Shown here: positions 25,758 to 35,332 of the stretch, piece after piece | How the letters are laid out: every line of letters starts with the position of its first letter | Position numbering within the stretch: position 1 is the first letter of the stretch | Origin: Mycolicibacterium lutetiense | GTDB taxonomy: Bacteria > Actinomycetota > Actinomycetes > Mycobacteriales > Mycobacteriaceae | Reading direction: 5' to 3' | Length of the DNA: 64,000 bases | Assembly (NCBI RefSeq): GCF_017876775.1 | Contig: NZ_JAGIOP010000002.1 | Location: 1,054,001 to 1,118,000 of the forward strand | Program-made: the position numbers and the translations under genes | Notes under the pieces: generated by a model | Database searches by the model: none | What the model saw: the letters and a program-made list of their open reading frames with translations, nothing else | What the model was told of the DNA's origin: nothing

Positions 25758-27125
25758 ATGGACAATGCGGTGGCCGGCAAGCTCGCCGCGTTGGCCGACG
25801 CGGTGACCGCGTTGCGGGAGTTGCCCGTCGCTTCCCTATCCCCCGCGGAGTTGCTGGACGTGTGCTCGGGCCTGCAGGAGACCCGCAACCTGATCCCGAC
25901 GATCGAGCACGCCGCCGTCACGGCACTGGCCGAGCAGAGCACCGCCGCTCAGATCGGTGCGAAGTCCTGGCCCGAAGCCTTGCGGATCCGGTTACGGATC
26001 TCGGCGACCGAGGCCCGTCGCCGCTACCGCGACGCGGTGAATCTGGGACCCCGGACGTCGGTCACCGGGCAACCGTTGGAACCTCAACGGGCCGCGACGG
26101 CCGCTGCCCAAGCCGGCGGCTGGGTCACCCAGGAGCACATCGAAATCCTGGAGACTTTCTTCCAGCGCTGCCCGGCCTGGATCAGCACCGCCGCCCGGAC
26201 CCGGTTCGAAGAGAAACTGGTCGCCGTTGCCGCCACCAACGCACCCGAGACGCTGCGCCAGACGGTCAACGAAGCCTTGTATCTGTTGAACCAGGACGGT
26301 CCCGAACCGGTCGAGGACCGCTGCGCGCGGCGCCGCGGCATCGTCATGGGGCCGCAAGAACCCGACGGCACCTCGCGCATTTCGGGATGGCTCACCCCTG
26401 AACTGCGCGCCGGGCTGGATGCCGTGTTCGCGAAAACGGCCGCACCGGGCATGTGCAACCCGGCCGACCACAACCCCTGCACCAACGGCACCCCCACCGA
26501 AGAACAGATCCACGCCGACACCCGCCTGCCGGCCCAACGCACCCACGACGCCCTGCTCGCCCTGACCCGCTCGGCGATGATGTCCGGACAGTTGGGCCAG
26601 CACAACGGACTGCCAGTCTCCATCGTGGTCACCACCACCCTGCAGGAACTGCAAGCCGGCGCCGGGGTCGCGGTCACCACCGGCGGAACCAGACTTCCGA
26701 TCCCCGACGTGATCCGACTGGCCGCCCACGCCTGGCACTACCTGGCCGTCTTCGACAAACACACGAATCTGCCGTTGCATCTTGGCCGCGCTCGCCGCAT
26801 CGCCTCACCCGGGCAACGCCTGATGCTGTTCGCCCGTGACCGCGGCTGCACCGCCCCCGCGAACCGGTCCCAGGTCCACCACGCCCAACGCGACTACGCC
26901 AAAGGTGGACGCACCAACATCGACGAACTGGCCCTGGGCTGTGGCCCCGACCAACGCCTGGTGAGCCCCGGCAAATGGACCACCCGCATCAACCACCACG
27001 GCAAGTGTGAGTGGATCCCGCCCAAACTGCTGGACACCGGCCAAGCTCGGATAAACACCCACCACCACCCTCAGCTCTACCTCACCGACGGTGGCGACGA
27101 CGAAACCGACTGTCAGTCAAACTGA
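25758..27125 (+). CDS. 13E12-repeat family (DUF222) HNH endonuclease-like protein, active site partly degenerate
   Basis: 455 residues. The large N-terminal DUF222 domain (TIEHAAVTALAEQSTAAQIG, GWLTPELRAGLDAVF) is followed by an HNH-like region. Typical members read CTAPGCD...EVHHV...CGPHH. Here the segment is CTAPANRSQVHHAQRDYAKGG and CGPDQRLV: the second Cys and about 8 residues are lost and the last His pair is DQ. Cleavage activity is therefore doubtful. The final GKWTTRINHHGKCEWIPP fits the family. A perfect SOS box lies directly upstream. Start ATG 25758 rather than an upstream extension that would run through the operator. Confidence 0.85.
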   Translation: MDNAVAGKLAALADAVTALRELPVASLSPAELLDVCSGLQETRNLIPTIEHAAVTALAEQSTAAQIGAKSWPEALRIRLRISATEARRRYRDAVNLGPRTSVTGQPLEPQRAATAAAQAGGWVTQEHIEILETFFQRCPAWISTAARTRFEEKLVAVAATNAPETLRQTVNEALYLLNQDGPEPVEDRCARRRGIVMGPQEPDGTSRISGWLTPELRAGLDAVFAKTAAPGMCNPADHNPCTNGTPTEEQIHADTRLPAQRTHDALLALTRSAMMSGQLGQHNGLPVSIVVTTTLQELQAGAGVAVTTGGTRLPIPDVIRLAAHAWHYLAVFDKHTNLPLHLGRARRIASPGQRLMLFARDRGCTAPANRSQVHHAQRDYAKGGRTNIDELALGCGPDQRLVSPGKWTTRINHHGKCEWIPPKLLDTGQARINTHHHPQLYLTDGGDDETDCQSN

Positions 27126-27173
27126 TTGCGCGCACTAGGGGCCACACCGACCACCGGCCTCTAAGGTGGAACC

Positions 27174-27938
27174 ATGCGTCTGATCTCGCTGGCACCTTTC
27201 GCCGTCGCCGTTCTCGCGTTCGTGGGGTGTTCCGACAACGCGGCCGCCGACGATGTCGACCTCACCGGGCGCACGTTCGTATCGGTGCAGGTCGAGGGTG
27301 ACCAGATCCCCGGCGGCGGACCGCTGACGGTCGGTTTCGAGGGAGACCAGATCAGTACTTTCGCGGGCTGCAACCACGGTTCGGGCACCGCCGATCTGAC
27401 CGATGGCCGGATCACCACCGAACTAGCGATGACCATGATGGCGTGTCCCCCGCCGGTCGGCGATGCGGACGCCTGGGTGTCGGCGTTCTTCGGGGCCAAG
27501 CCGGCCTGGTCACTGTCCGGGGATGACCTCACGTTGCGCACAGATGCCACCACTGTCACGTTGCGCGACAAGAAGGTGGTCGACCCCGACCGTCCGCTCA
27601 CCGGCACCACCTGGCAGGTGACCAGCCTGGTATCGACACAGACGATCACCACCTCGGTCGCGCTCGAACAGTCCAAGCCCACATTGACCATCGCCGACGA
27701 CGGTGCGGTCAGCGGTTCGACCGGCTGCAACCGGATCACCGGCCACGCAACCGTTTCGGAGTCCAGCATCGAGTTCGGTCCACTGGCCACCACCAGGATG
27801 GCTTGCCCTCCAGAGGTCACCGAGGTCGAACAGGCAGTGCTGCGCGTCCTCAAGGGCACGGTGCAGACCACCCGCGACGCGGATCAACTGAAGCTCTCCG
27901 GCGCGGACGGCAACGGGTTGGTGCTGCGCGCGCAGTGA
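27174..27938 (+). CDS. Lipoprotein with two META domains
   Basis: 254 residues. The signal peptide ends in the lipobox FVGC, so the mature protein is anchored to the membrane. Two META (HslJ-like) domains follow, each with the G-C-N motif: FAGCNHGSGTA and STGCNRITGHA, plus TTWQVTSLV. META proteins are linked to stress tolerance and motility in other bacteria; function here is unknown. The start has an AAGGTGG. It converges on aldR with a 2-bp gap. Confidence 0.87.
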   Translation: MRLISLAPFAVAVLAFVGCSDNAAADDVDLTGRTFVSVQVEGDQIPGGGPLTVGFEGDQISTFAGCNHGSGTADLTDGRITTELAMTMMACPPPVGDADAWVSAFFGAKPAWSLSGDDLTLRTDATTVTLRDKKVVDPDRPLTGTTWQVTSLVSTQTITTSVALEQSKPTLTIADDGAVSGSTGCNRITGHATVSESSIEFGPLATTRMACPPEVTEVEQAVLRVLKGTVQTTRDADQLKLSGADGNGLVLRAQ

Positions 27939-27940
27939 CC

Positions 27941-28453
27941 TCAGAGCGGTGACGCTCCGCGCAGGTGCTCGAAGATCAGCGAGGTCTGCGTTCCGGCGAC
28001 ATCGGCGTCGGCGTTGAGGTTCTCCACCACGAAGGCTCGTAGGTCATCGGTGTCACGCGCGGCCACATGCAAGATGAAGTCGTCTCCCCCGGCCAGGAAG
28101 TAGACGTCCATCACTTGCGGCCGGGTGCGGATGTGGGCGATGAAATTGCGGATCTTGCCCCGCGCGTTCGATTGCAGGCTCACCGAGATCATGGCCTGCA
28201 GACTGAGCCCCACGGCCGCCGGATCGATGTCGGTGTAGAAGCCCCGGATCACCCCGCTCTCCTGCAGCCTGCGCACCCGACCGTGGCAGGTCGACGCGGC
28301 GATACCGACCGCGTCGGCCAGTGCACTGTTGGACATGCGGGCATCGGTATGCAGCGCCAGCAGGATACGACGGTCCACTTCGTCGAGATCCGGCCGAACA
28401 TCCTTCGGTGAACTGGTCACGCGCTCCGGCTGACGTGATGATCCTTCTACCAT
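27941..28453 (-). CDS. aldR: Lrp/AsnC-family regulator of alanine dehydrogenase (AldR-like)
   Basis: 170 residues. An N-terminal helix-turn-helix (LDEVDRRILLALHTDARMSN ... ASTCHGRVRRL) and a C-terminal RAM ligand-binding domain (QAMISVSLQSNARGKI ... AGGDDFILHVAARD) identify Lrp/AsnC. It is divergent from ald with a 94-bp gap, the arrangement known for AldR, an alanine-responsive activator of ald in mycobacteria (Rv2779c orthologue by position). Confidence 0.93.
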   Translation of the reverse strand: MVEGSSRQPERVTSSPKDVRPDLDEVDRRILLALHTDARMSNSALADAVGIAASTCHGRVRRLQESGVIRGFYTDIDPAAVGLSLQAMISVSLQSNARGKIRNFIAHIRTRPQVMDVYFLAGGDDFILHVAARDTDDLRAFVVENLNADADVAGTQTSLIFEHLRGASPL

Positions 28454-28547
28454 TTGCCGATTCTAGCGAATCTTCAACGGAGATATTGCCCGCCTATCGA
28501 AGGTTCTTCACAATGGTTTTCAGCACCCCAACCTCGAAGGAGCGGTC

Positions 28548-29663
28548 ATGCTCGTCGGTATCCCGGCCGAGATCAAGAACAACGAGTACCGCGTGGCGAT
28601 CACCCCGGCGGGTGTGGCCGAGCTGACCCGACGCGGCCATGACGTGATCATCCAGGCAGGTGCGGGCGAAGGTTCGGCCATCTCCGACAACGACTTCAAG
28701 GCCGCCGGCGCCGAGATCGTCGCCACGGCCGACCAGGTGTGGACCGAGGCCGAGTTGCTCCTCAAGGTCAAAGAGCCCATCGCGGCCGAGTACTCGCGCA
28801 TGCGCAAGGGCCAGACGCTGTTCACCTATCTGCACCTGGCGGCATCCAAGGAATGCACCGACGCACTGCTGGCCTCGGGTACCACCTCGATCGCATATGA
28901 GACGGTTCAAACCGCCGACGGGGCGCTCCCCCTTCTCGCCCCGATGAGCGAGGTCGCGGGCCGACTTTCCGCGCAGGTCGGTGCCTACCACCTGATGCGG
29001 AGCCACGGTGGGCGAGGCGTCCTGATGGGCGGTGTGCCCGGCGTCGCCCCGGCCGAGGTCGTCGTCATCGGCGGTGGCGTCGCCGGCTACAACGCGGCCC
29101 GCATCGCCAAGGGCATGGGCGCCCACGTCACGGTGTTCGACCTGAACATCAACACGCTGCGCAAGATCGACAACGAGACCAACGCCGGCATCGAGACCCG
29201 TTACGCGTCGTCACTGGAACTCGAAGAGGCCGTCAAGAAGGCCGACCTGGTGATCGGCGCGGTCCTGATCCCGGGCGCCAAGGCCCCCAAGTTGGTCACC
29301 AACTCGACTGTGGCGCACATGAAACCCGGCGCGGTCCTGGTGGACATCGCCATCGACCAGGGTGGGTGTTTCGAGGATTCACGGCCCACCACCCACGACG
29401 ATCCGACGTTCGCCGTCCATGACACCGTCTTCTACTGCGTGGCAAACATGCCCGGCGCGGTGCCGCGCACGTCGACGTTCGCACTGACCAACGCGACCAT
29501 GCCGTACGTGCTCACGTTGGCCGACAAGGGCTGGAAGGCCGCTTGCAACGCCGATCAGGCACTGGCCAAGGGCCTCTCGACGCACGAGGGTGCGCTGCTG
29601 TCGGAGCAGGTCGCCGCGGACCTCGACATGCCGTTCACCGACCCGGCAGCGTTGCTGGCGTAG
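28548..29663 (+). CDS. ald: L-alanine dehydrogenase
   Basis: 371 residues. It interconverts alanine with pyruvate and ammonia using NAD(H), and in mycobacteria is induced by alanine and low oxygen. Hallmarks: MLVGIPAEIKNNEYRVAITP, the substrate-site HLAASKE, the NAD fold VVVIGGGVAGYNAARIAKGMG, and PGAVPRTSTFALTNATMPY. AAGGAG sits 7 nt before the ATG. The upstream 94 bp hold the AldR-type control region. Confidence 0.97.
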   Translation: MLVGIPAEIKNNEYRVAITPAGVAELTRRGHDVIIQAGAGEGSAISDNDFKAAGAEIVATADQVWTEAELLLKVKEPIAAEYSRMRKGQTLFTYLHLAASKECTDALLASGTTSIAYETVQTADGALPLLAPMSEVAGRLSAQVGAYHLMRSHGGRGVLMGGVPGVAPAEVVVIGGGVAGYNAARIAKGMGAHVTVFDLNINTLRKIDNETNAGIETRYASSLELEEAVKKADLVIGAVLIPGAKAPKLVTNSTVAHMKPGAVLVDIAIDQGGCFEDSRPTTHDDPTFAVHDTVFYCVANMPGAVPRTSTFALTNATMPYVLTLADKGWKAACNADQALAKGLSTHEGALLSEQVAADLDMPFTDPAALLA

Positions 29664-29688
29664 CGGTTCCATCACACATTCGCCAAAA

Positions 29689-29710
29689 CTTGACAGGTGT
29701 CAAGTACGGT
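29689..29710 (+). promoter_or_regulatory. Operator CTTGACA-N2-TGTCAAG and -10 for the GXWXG gene
   Basis: CTTGACA (29689-29695) and TGTCAAG (29698-29704) form a perfect 7-bp inverted repeat. TACGGT at 29705-29710 fits a mycobacterial -10 (TANNNT). Transcription would then begin near 29717, matching a GTG start at 29718 (leaderless). A TetR-type repressor is the usual binder of such a site, but none is adjacent. Confidence 0.5.
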
Positions 29711-29717
29711 GGGTGTC

Positions 29718-30269
29718 GTGCTGAACCAACTGTTCCCCACCGTTCCGACGACAACTGCTGAGACTCTGGATATCTTCGACGCCTCCGAGGCCGTCGAGCC
29801 GCAGTTCATGCTCGGCACCTGGCACGGTGCCGAATTGCCCACCGGACATCCGATGGACGGCCTGCTGGCGGCCAGCGGATGGTGGGGCAAACAGTTCATC
29901 GACGGCGAGTCCGTTCACCCGCTGCTGTTCCCCTCGGGTGACGGCGCATCGCTATGGGCCCTCAACCCGATGCTGGCATTCGGCGGCCTAGCGGTATCGA
30001 ACAAGATTCCGCTACTTCGGAATCGGTCGATGGTGGCGCCGATCGCCGCCCTGCGACCCGTACTGCAAACCCGGGCACCCAAGGCCAGGTTGCGCACCAC
30101 CCGCTACCGCGGCGTGGACACCGCGACGATGATCTACGACCAGCTGCCCATCAACGACGTGTTCCGGCGACTGGCCGACGATGCCGTGATCGGGGCGATG
30201 GACCTGCGGAACTCCCCCAACCCGTACTTCTTCGTCCTGCAGCGCGACGACTCGCTGCAGGTGACCTAG
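29718..30269 (+). CDS. GXWXG/DUF4334 protein
   Basis: 183 residues from the GTG at 29718, chosen because it lies at the predicted transcription start; in-frame GTGs at 29697 and 29709 are also possible. The N-terminal GXWXG motif is seen in FMLGTWHGAELPTGHPMDG, and the second half (RTTRYRGVDTATMIYDQLPI ... RNSPNPYFFVLQR) is the DUF4334 domain. Family members are small lipid- or ligand-binding-like proteins of unknown role. Confidence 0.85.
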   Translation: MLNQLFPTVPTTTAETLDIFDASEAVEPQFMLGTWHGAELPTGHPMDGLLAASGWWGKQFIDGESVHPLLFPSGDGASLWALNPMLAFGGLAVSNKIPLLRNRSMVAPIAALRPVLQTRAPKARLRTTRYRGVDTATMIYDQLPINDVFRRLADDAVIGAMDLRNSPNPYFFVLQRDDSLQVT

Positions 30270-30353
30270 CAGCCGCACGTACCCGAGCTGTTCACCACAC
30301 ATTCGACCGGTGGCTCCACAGCGGTGCTTGGATCGAAAGAGCAAGCGCTGCAA

Positions 30354-30391
30354 GGACTTTTCCAGGACCTACTTTCCAGGACTTAGGAGTC
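30354..30391 (+). promoter_or_regulatory. Iterated TTTCCAGGACYTA repeats upstream of the hspX-like gene
   Basis: Two direct copies of TTTCCAGGAC(C/T)TA lie in tandem about 15 bp apart at roughly 30359-30386, preceded by another GGACTTTTCC at 30354. They directly precede the TAGGAG ribosome site. They may be a stress-regulator operator; the match to a DosR box is poor. Confidence 0.35.
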
Positions 30392-30395
30392 ACCC

Positions 30396-30866
30396 ATGGT
30401 TAACCTGCCCGTCGCGCACCAGCCCCGTCCGCTGCTGCCCGAGCTCTCGGAGTTCTTCGCCGGAATCACGCCGTTCGCCGGCCTGCGGCCGATCTTCGAG
30501 CGCAACCTGATGCGCATCGAGGACGAGGTCACCGAGGACCACTACGAACTGCGTGCCGAGATCCCCGGTATCGATCCGGCCAGCGACGTTCAGATCACCG
30601 TGGCCGACGGCCAGCTGAGTGTGAAGGCCGAGCGGTCCGAACGTGCCGAAACCACCGCCCGCTCGGAGTTCTCCTACGGCTCCTTCCTGCGCACCGTGAC
30701 GCTGCCCGCCGAGGCCGACGAGGAGAACATCACCGCCGGCTACGAGCGCGGCATCCTGACCGTGCGCGTGCCGCTGTCGCAGAGCCCCGCAGGGGCCCGA
30801 CAGATCGCGATCCAGGGCACCGAGAACGGCTCGACCGCAATCGAATCCGCCGAGCACTCAGAGTAA
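30396..30866 (+). CDS. Hsp20/alpha-crystallin small heat-shock protein, HspX-like
   Basis: 156 residues. Strongly similar to M. tuberculosis HspX (Acr, 16-kDa antigen): PELSEFFAG ... [30 protein letters not shown] and [20 protein letters not shown]. The alpha-crystallin domain spans about 45-135, with the C-terminal GILTVRVPL. An ATP-independent chaperone of stress and dormancy. TAGGAG precedes ATG 30396. The tail converges on the beta-lactamase gene with a 9-bp overlap. Whether it is the hspX orthologue or a paralogue is not certain. Confidence 0.93.
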   Translation: MVNLPVAHQPRPLLPELSEFFAGITPFAGLRPIFERNLMRIEDEVTEDHYELRAEIPGIDPASDVQITVADGQLSVKAERSERAETTARSEFSYGSFLRTVTLPAEADEENITAGYERGILTVRVPLSQSPAGARQIAIQGTENGSTAIESAEHSE

Positions 30867-31742
30867 CGACGGCAGCACCAGCGCCGTCAGCTCACCGATG
30901 AGCGGGCGCAGGTTGTCGGCCTTAGGGTCATCAGCCTGCGACCGCGTCATCATCACCAACAGCAACCGTTGCCCGTCGGGTCCAAAGGCGATCCCGGCGT
31001 CGTTGGTGCTGCCGTAATCCCCGCTACCGGTCTTGTCAGCGGTGGTCCAGCCTTCCGGAAGTCCGGCACGCATGCTCGAGGTCTGGTTGGCCCGCATCCA
31101 GTCCTCCAACTGGCGCCGCTGCGGCGGGCTCAAAGCGTCACCGGCCAGGATCGCGCGGTATCCGCCAGCCAGTGCCGCAGGGGTGCTGGTATCCCGCGGG
31201 TCCCCCGGTATCGCCGCGTTCAGCTCAACCTCCCAGCGGTCCAAGCGGGTGCGCTCGTCTCCGACGCTGCGGGCGAACGCCGTGATAGCGGCCGGCCCGC
31301 CAATCGTTTTCAGCAGCAGGTTGGCCGCGGTGTTATCGCTGCGCTGCAGCGCAGCCTGGCACAACTGCGCCAGCGTCATCTCGGCACCGGCATGGGTCTC
31401 GGTCACCGGTGAGTTCGGCACGATCGCCTCCGGGTCGACGAACACCCGGTTGTCCAGCGACAGCCGCCCGCTCCCGACCAGCTGAAGCACGCGCGCGGCC
31501 GCATAGCCTTTGAACGTCGAACACATCGCGAACATCTCATCGGACCGATGTGTGAGTGTCCGCCCGGAGTCCAGATTGGCCGCATACAGCCCGATCAGGG
31601 CGTTGTGACGACCTTCCAGTTCGGCGATCCGGTCATCAACCGGGGCGGCAAAAACCGGTGCGGCACTACCCACACCGGTACCAACTGCCGCAGCCGCCAC
31701 CAGCGAACCGATCAGAACATTGCGCCGCGAGAGTCCAGTCAT
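30858..31742 (-). CDS. Class A beta-lactamase with Tat signal peptide
   Basis: 294 residues. The signal starts [20 protein letters not shown], a twin-arginine (SRRNVL) export signal. The full active site is present: S75-T-F-K78, S135-D-N137, E171 in EVELN and K237-T-G239 followed by SGDYG. It hydrolyses beta-lactams in the periplasmic space, as BlaC/BlaS do. It follows pepR by 18 bp on the same strand and may be co-transcribed, an unusual position for a beta-lactamase. Confidence 0.96.
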   Translation of the reverse strand: MTGLSRRNVLIGSLVAAAAVGTGVGSAAPVFAAPVDDRIAELEGRHNALIGLYAANLDSGRTLTHRSDEMFAMCSTFKGYAAARVLQLVGSGRLSLDNRVFVDPEAIVPNSPVTETHAGAEMTLAQLCQAALQRSDNTAANLLLKTIGGPAAITAFARSVGDERTRLDRWEVELNAAIPGDPRDTSTPAALAGGYRAILAGDALSPPQRRQLEDWMRANQTSSMRAGLPEGWTTADKTGSGDYGSTNDAGIAFGPDGQRLLLVMMTRSQADDPKADNLRPLIGELTALVLPSLL

Positions 31743-31760
31743 CGGACCCAGCCTAGCGGC

Positions 31761-33002
31761 TCAGCCGGCGATAGATTGAAGTTGTTGCGGCAGAGTCTTT
31801 TTCGACCGATGCGGGCCGAGCACGGCGGCACCGTAGTCGCGGGACAGCAACTGATGCGCCACCGCATTGACCTCTTCGAGGGTTACGGCCTCGATCTGCG
31901 CCAGCGTGTGATCGATGGTCCGGTGTTCACCGTAATTGAGCTCGCTGCGCCCGATCCGGTGCATGCGCGAACCCGAATCCTCCAGACCCAGTACCAGCCC
32001 ACCACGCAACGAGCCCTTGGCGATCCGGCATTCGTCGGCGGTGATCCCGTCTCGGGCAACACCTTCCAAAACCTCGGTGGTCACCCGGATCACCTCGTCG
32101 AACCGTTCCGGCTGGCACCCGGCGTACACCGAGAGCGCACCGCTGTCGGAGAAGGTGTCCACCGTCGAGTACACCGAGTACGCCAGGCCGCGGGATTCCC
32201 GAATCTGCTGGAACAGACGGGAACTCAGGCCTCCGCCGAGTGCGGTGTTGAGCACCGACAGCGCCCACCGGTGTCCCCAGTGCCGGCCGGGTGTGCGAAC
32301 ACCCAGCGACACGTGGGTCTGCTCGCCATCGCGGTCGACAACGAGCAACGACGGCTTGCCCCCGACCCGTCCCGCGCCCTTGCGCGGCGCCACCGCGCTA
32401 CGCCCGGTTTCAAGCCGCGGGCCGAAATGCTGCCGGACCAACGACACGACCACGTCGTGATCGATGTTGCCCGCGACCGCCACGATCATCCGTTCGGGCG
32501 TGTAACGACGGACATGGAACGAGTGCAGCTGCGCCCGCGTCATCGTCTCGATCGACTCGACGCTGCCGATCACCGGCCGTCCGACCGGGTGATCGCCGAA
32601 CATCGCGGTGAGGAAGACGTCGCCGAGACTGTCCTCGGGATCGTCGTCGCGCATGGCGAGCTCTTCGAGGACGACATCGCGTTCCACCTCGACATCCTCG
32701 GTGGCGCACCGGCCGCGCAGCACGACGTCGGCCACCAGGTCGACTGCAAGCTCGAGGTCGGTGTCGAGCACATGCGCGTAATAACAGGTGTGCTCGCGCG
32801 TGGTGAACGCGTTCAACTCACCGCCGACGGCATCGACAGCCTGCGCGATGTCGACTGCGGTACGCGTCGGGGTGGCCTTGAACAGCAAGTGTTCCAGGAA
32901 ATGTGCGGCACCCGCGACGCTTCGTCCTTCGTCGCGGGAACCGACACCCACCCAGACCCCGACGGATGCCGAACGCACCGACGGGATGTACTCGGTGACC
33001 AC
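31761..33002 (-). CDS. pepR: M16-family zinc peptidase (PepR)
   Basis: 413 residues from GTG 33002. The inverted zinc motif HxxEH is HFLEH (residues 34-38), and the distal Glu ligand lies in VEVERDVVLEEL. Members are processing peptidases. The conserved N-terminal strand TDLPGGLRVVTE begins upstream of GTG 33002 in the same open frame, but no ATG, GTG or TTG codon occurs there before the frame enters the pnp 3' end. CTG 33050, preceded by AAGGCG, is a possible start. The true N terminus is thus uncertain. Confidence 0.9.
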   Translation of the reverse strand: MVTEYIPSVRSASVGVWVGVGSRDEGRSVAGAAHFLEHLLFKATPTRTAVDIAQAVDAVGGELNAFTTREHTCYYAHVLDTDLELAVDLVADVVLRGRCATEDVEVERDVVLEELAMRDDDPEDSLGDVFLTAMFGDHPVGRPVIGSVESIETMTRAQLHSFHVRRYTPERMIVAVAGNIDHDVVVSLVRQHFGPRLETGRSAVAPRKGAGRVGGKPSLLVVDRDGEQTHVSLGVRTPGRHWGHRWALSVLNTALGGGLSSRLFQQIRESRGLAYSVYSTVDTFSDSGALSVYAGCQPERFDEVIRVTTEVLEGVARDGITADECRIAKGSLRGGLVLGLEDSGSRMHRIGRSELNYGEHRTIDHTLAQIEAVTLEEVNAVAHQLLSRDYGAAVLGPHRSKKTLPQQLQSIAG

Positions 33003-33079
33003 CCGGAGTCCGCCGGGCAGATCTGTCCGGCGGACCTCAGTGGTATTCAGTGCAAACGCCTTGTGCCGAGCTGAGGCGA

Positions 33080-35332
33080 TCAGGACTCGGCAGCCGGAGC
33101 AGCTTCGGCCGGCACCGGGGCACCGTCCACCGCACCGGCCTGCTCCGCCGACTCTTCGGCGACGAGCACCAGCGAGATCTTGCCGCGGTTGTCGATATCG
33201 GCGATCTCGACCCGAAGCTTGTCGCCGACCTTGGCCACGTCCTCGACCTTGTTGATCCGCTTGCCACGGCCCAGCTTCGAGATGTGGACCAGGCCGTCAC
33301 GACCCGGCAGCAGCGACACGAACGCGCCGAAATCGGTGGTCTTGACGACAGTTCCGAGGAACCGCTCACCGATCTTGGGCAGCTGCGGGTTGGCGATCGC
33401 GTTGATCTTGTCGATCGCGGCCTGGGCCGCTTCGCCGTTGGAGGCGCCGACGAACACGGTGCCGTCGTCCTCGATCGAGATCGACGCGCCGGTCTCCTCG
33501 GTGATCGAGTTGATCATCTTGCCCTTGGGCCCGATGACCTCGCCGATCTTGTCGACCGGGACCTTGATCGTGGTGATCCGCGGTGCGTACGGGCTCATCT
33601 CGTCCGGCGCGTCGATGGCCTCGGCCATCACGTCCAGGATCGTCAGCCGGGCATCCTTGGCCTGCGCCAGCGCACCGGCCAGCACCTGCGAGGGGATGCC
33701 GTCGAGCTTGGTGTCGAGCTGCAGCGCGGTGACGAAGTCCTTGGTGCCTGCACACTTGAAGTCCATGTCGCCGAAGGCATCCTCGGCGCCGAGGATGTCG
33801 GTCAGCGTCACGTAACGGGTCTCACCGTCGACCTGGTCGGAGACCAGTCCCATGGCGATGCCGGCCACCGGGGCCTTCAGCGGCACACCCGCATTGAGCA
33901 ACGACAGGGTCGAGGCACAGACCGAGCCCATCGACGTGGAGCCGTTCGAGCTCAGCGCCTCGGACACCTGGCGGATGGCGTAGGGGAACTCCTCCACGCT
34001 GGGCAGAACCGGAACCAGGGCGCGCTCGGCGAGCGCGCCGTGGCCGATCTCACGACGCTTGGGCGAGCCGACACGGCCGGTCTCACCGGTCGAGAACGGC
34101 GGGAAGTTGTAGTGGTGCATGTAGCGCTTGGAGGTCTCGGGTCCCAGCGAGTCGATCTGCTGAGCCATCTTGACCATGTCCAGCGTGGTGACACCCATGA
34201 TCTGGGTCTCGCCGCGCTCGAACAACGCGCTGCCGTGCGCCCGCGGAATGATGGCCACCTCGGCCGAAAGGGCGCGGATGTCGGTGACACCGCGGCCGTC
34301 GATGCGGAAATGGTCGGTCAGGATGCGCTGGCGCACAAGCTTCTTGGTCAGCGAGCGGTAGGCCGCGCCGATTTCCTTCTCGCGGCCCGCGAAGGTCTCG
34401 CCGAGACGGTCGAGAACCTCGACCTTGATCTCGTTGGTGCGGTCATCGCGCTCGTGCTTGCCGGCGATGGTCAACGCCTCGGTAAGCGCGTCGGTGGCCA
34501 CCGAGGCGACGGCTTCGAAGACGTCGTCGGCGTAGTCCGGGAACAACGGGTACTCGGCGATCTCCTTGGCGGCCTTCTCTGCCAACGCGGCCTGGGCGTC
34601 GCACAGCGCCGCGATGAACGGCTTGGCGGCCTCCAGGCCCTCGGCCACGACGGTCTCGGTCGGCGCACCGGCGCCGCCCGCGACGAGCTCGATCACGTTC
34701 TCGGTGGCCTCGGCCTCGACCATCATGATGGCCACGTCGTCGGCGACCTTACGGCCGGCGACGACCATGTCGAAGACAGCCCGCTCGAGCTGCTCGACGG
34801 TCGGGAATGCCACCCACTGGCCGTCGATCAGCGCGACACGCACGCCGCCTACCGGTCCGGAGAACGGCAGGCCGGAGATCTGCGTCGACGCCGAGGCGGC
34901 GTTGATGGCGAGCACGTCGTAGAGATCCTTGGGATCCAGGCTCAGCACGGTCACCACGACCTGGATCTCGTTACGCAGGCCGCTGACGAACGACGGGCGC
35001 AGCGGCCGGTCGATCAGGCGACAGGTCAGGATCGCATCGGTGGAGGGACGGCCCTCACGGCGGAAGAACGAGCCGGGGATACGGCCCGCGGCGTACATCC
35101 GCTCCTCGACGTCGATGGTCAGCGGGAAGAAGTCGAAGTGATCCTTCGGCGTCTTGCTGGCGGTGGTCGCGCTCAGCAGCATGGTCTCGTCGTCGAGGTA
35201 GGCGACGACGGCGCCGGCGGCCTGCTGGGCCAGCCGGCCGGTCTCAAAACGGATGGTGCGGGTGCCGAAGCTCCCGTTATCGATGGTTGCGGTGGATTCG
35301 AACACACCGTCTTCAAGTTCAACTACAGACAT
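33080..35332 (-). CDS. pnp: Polyribonucleotide nucleotidyltransferase (PNPase/GpsI)
   Basis: 750 residues. A phosphorolytic 3'-5' exoribonuclease that degrades mRNA and can add tails. Two RNase PH domains, e.g. [20 protein letters not shown] and [17 protein letters not shown], are followed by KH ([16 protein letters not shown]) and S1 ([20 protein letters not shown]) RNA-binding domains. It matches M. tuberculosis GpsI end to end. The start is ATG 35332; an in-frame upstream extension is not conserved. A 305-bp leader precedes it. Confidence 0.97.
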   Translation of the reverse strand: MSVVELEDGVFESTATIDNGSFGTRTIRFETGRLAQQAAGAVVAYLDDETMLLSATTASKTPKDHFDFFPLTIDVEERMYAAGRIPGSFFRREGRPSTDAILTCRLIDRPLRPSFVSGLRNEIQVVVTVLSLDPKDLYDVLAINAASASTQISGLPFSGPVGGVRVALIDGQWVAFPTVEQLERAVFDMVVAGRKVADDVAIMMVEAEATENVIELVAGGAGAPTETVVAEGLEAAKPFIAALCDAQAALAEKAAKEIAEYPLFPDYADDVFEAVASVATDALTEALTIAGKHERDDRTNEIKVEVLDRLGETFAGREKEIGAAYRSLTKKLVRQRILTDHFRIDGRGVTDIRALSAEVAIIPRAHGSALFERGETQIMGVTTLDMVKMAQQIDSLGPETSKRYMHHYNFPPFSTGETGRVGSPKRREIGHGALAERALVPVLPSVEEFPYAIRQVSEALSSNGSTSMGSVCASTLSLLNAGVPLKAPVAGIAMGLVSDQVDGETRYVTLTDILGAEDAFGDMDFKCAGTKDFVTALQLDTKLDGIPSQVLAGALAQAKDARLTILDVMAEAIDAPDEMSPYAPRITTIKVPVDKIGEVIGPKGKMINSITEETGASISIEDDGTVFVGASNGEAAQAAIDKINAIANPQLPKIGERFLGTVVKTTDFGAFVSLLPGRDGLVHISKLGRGKRINKVEDVAKVGDKLRVEIADIDNRGKISLVLVAEESAEQAGAVDGAPVPAEAAPAAES

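Noticed and set aside
30354..30391. DosR box upstream of the HspX-like gene
   Set aside because: GGACTTTTCC and GGACTTAGGAGTC only partly match the consensus GGGACTTTNGNCCC; both half-sites are not preserved.
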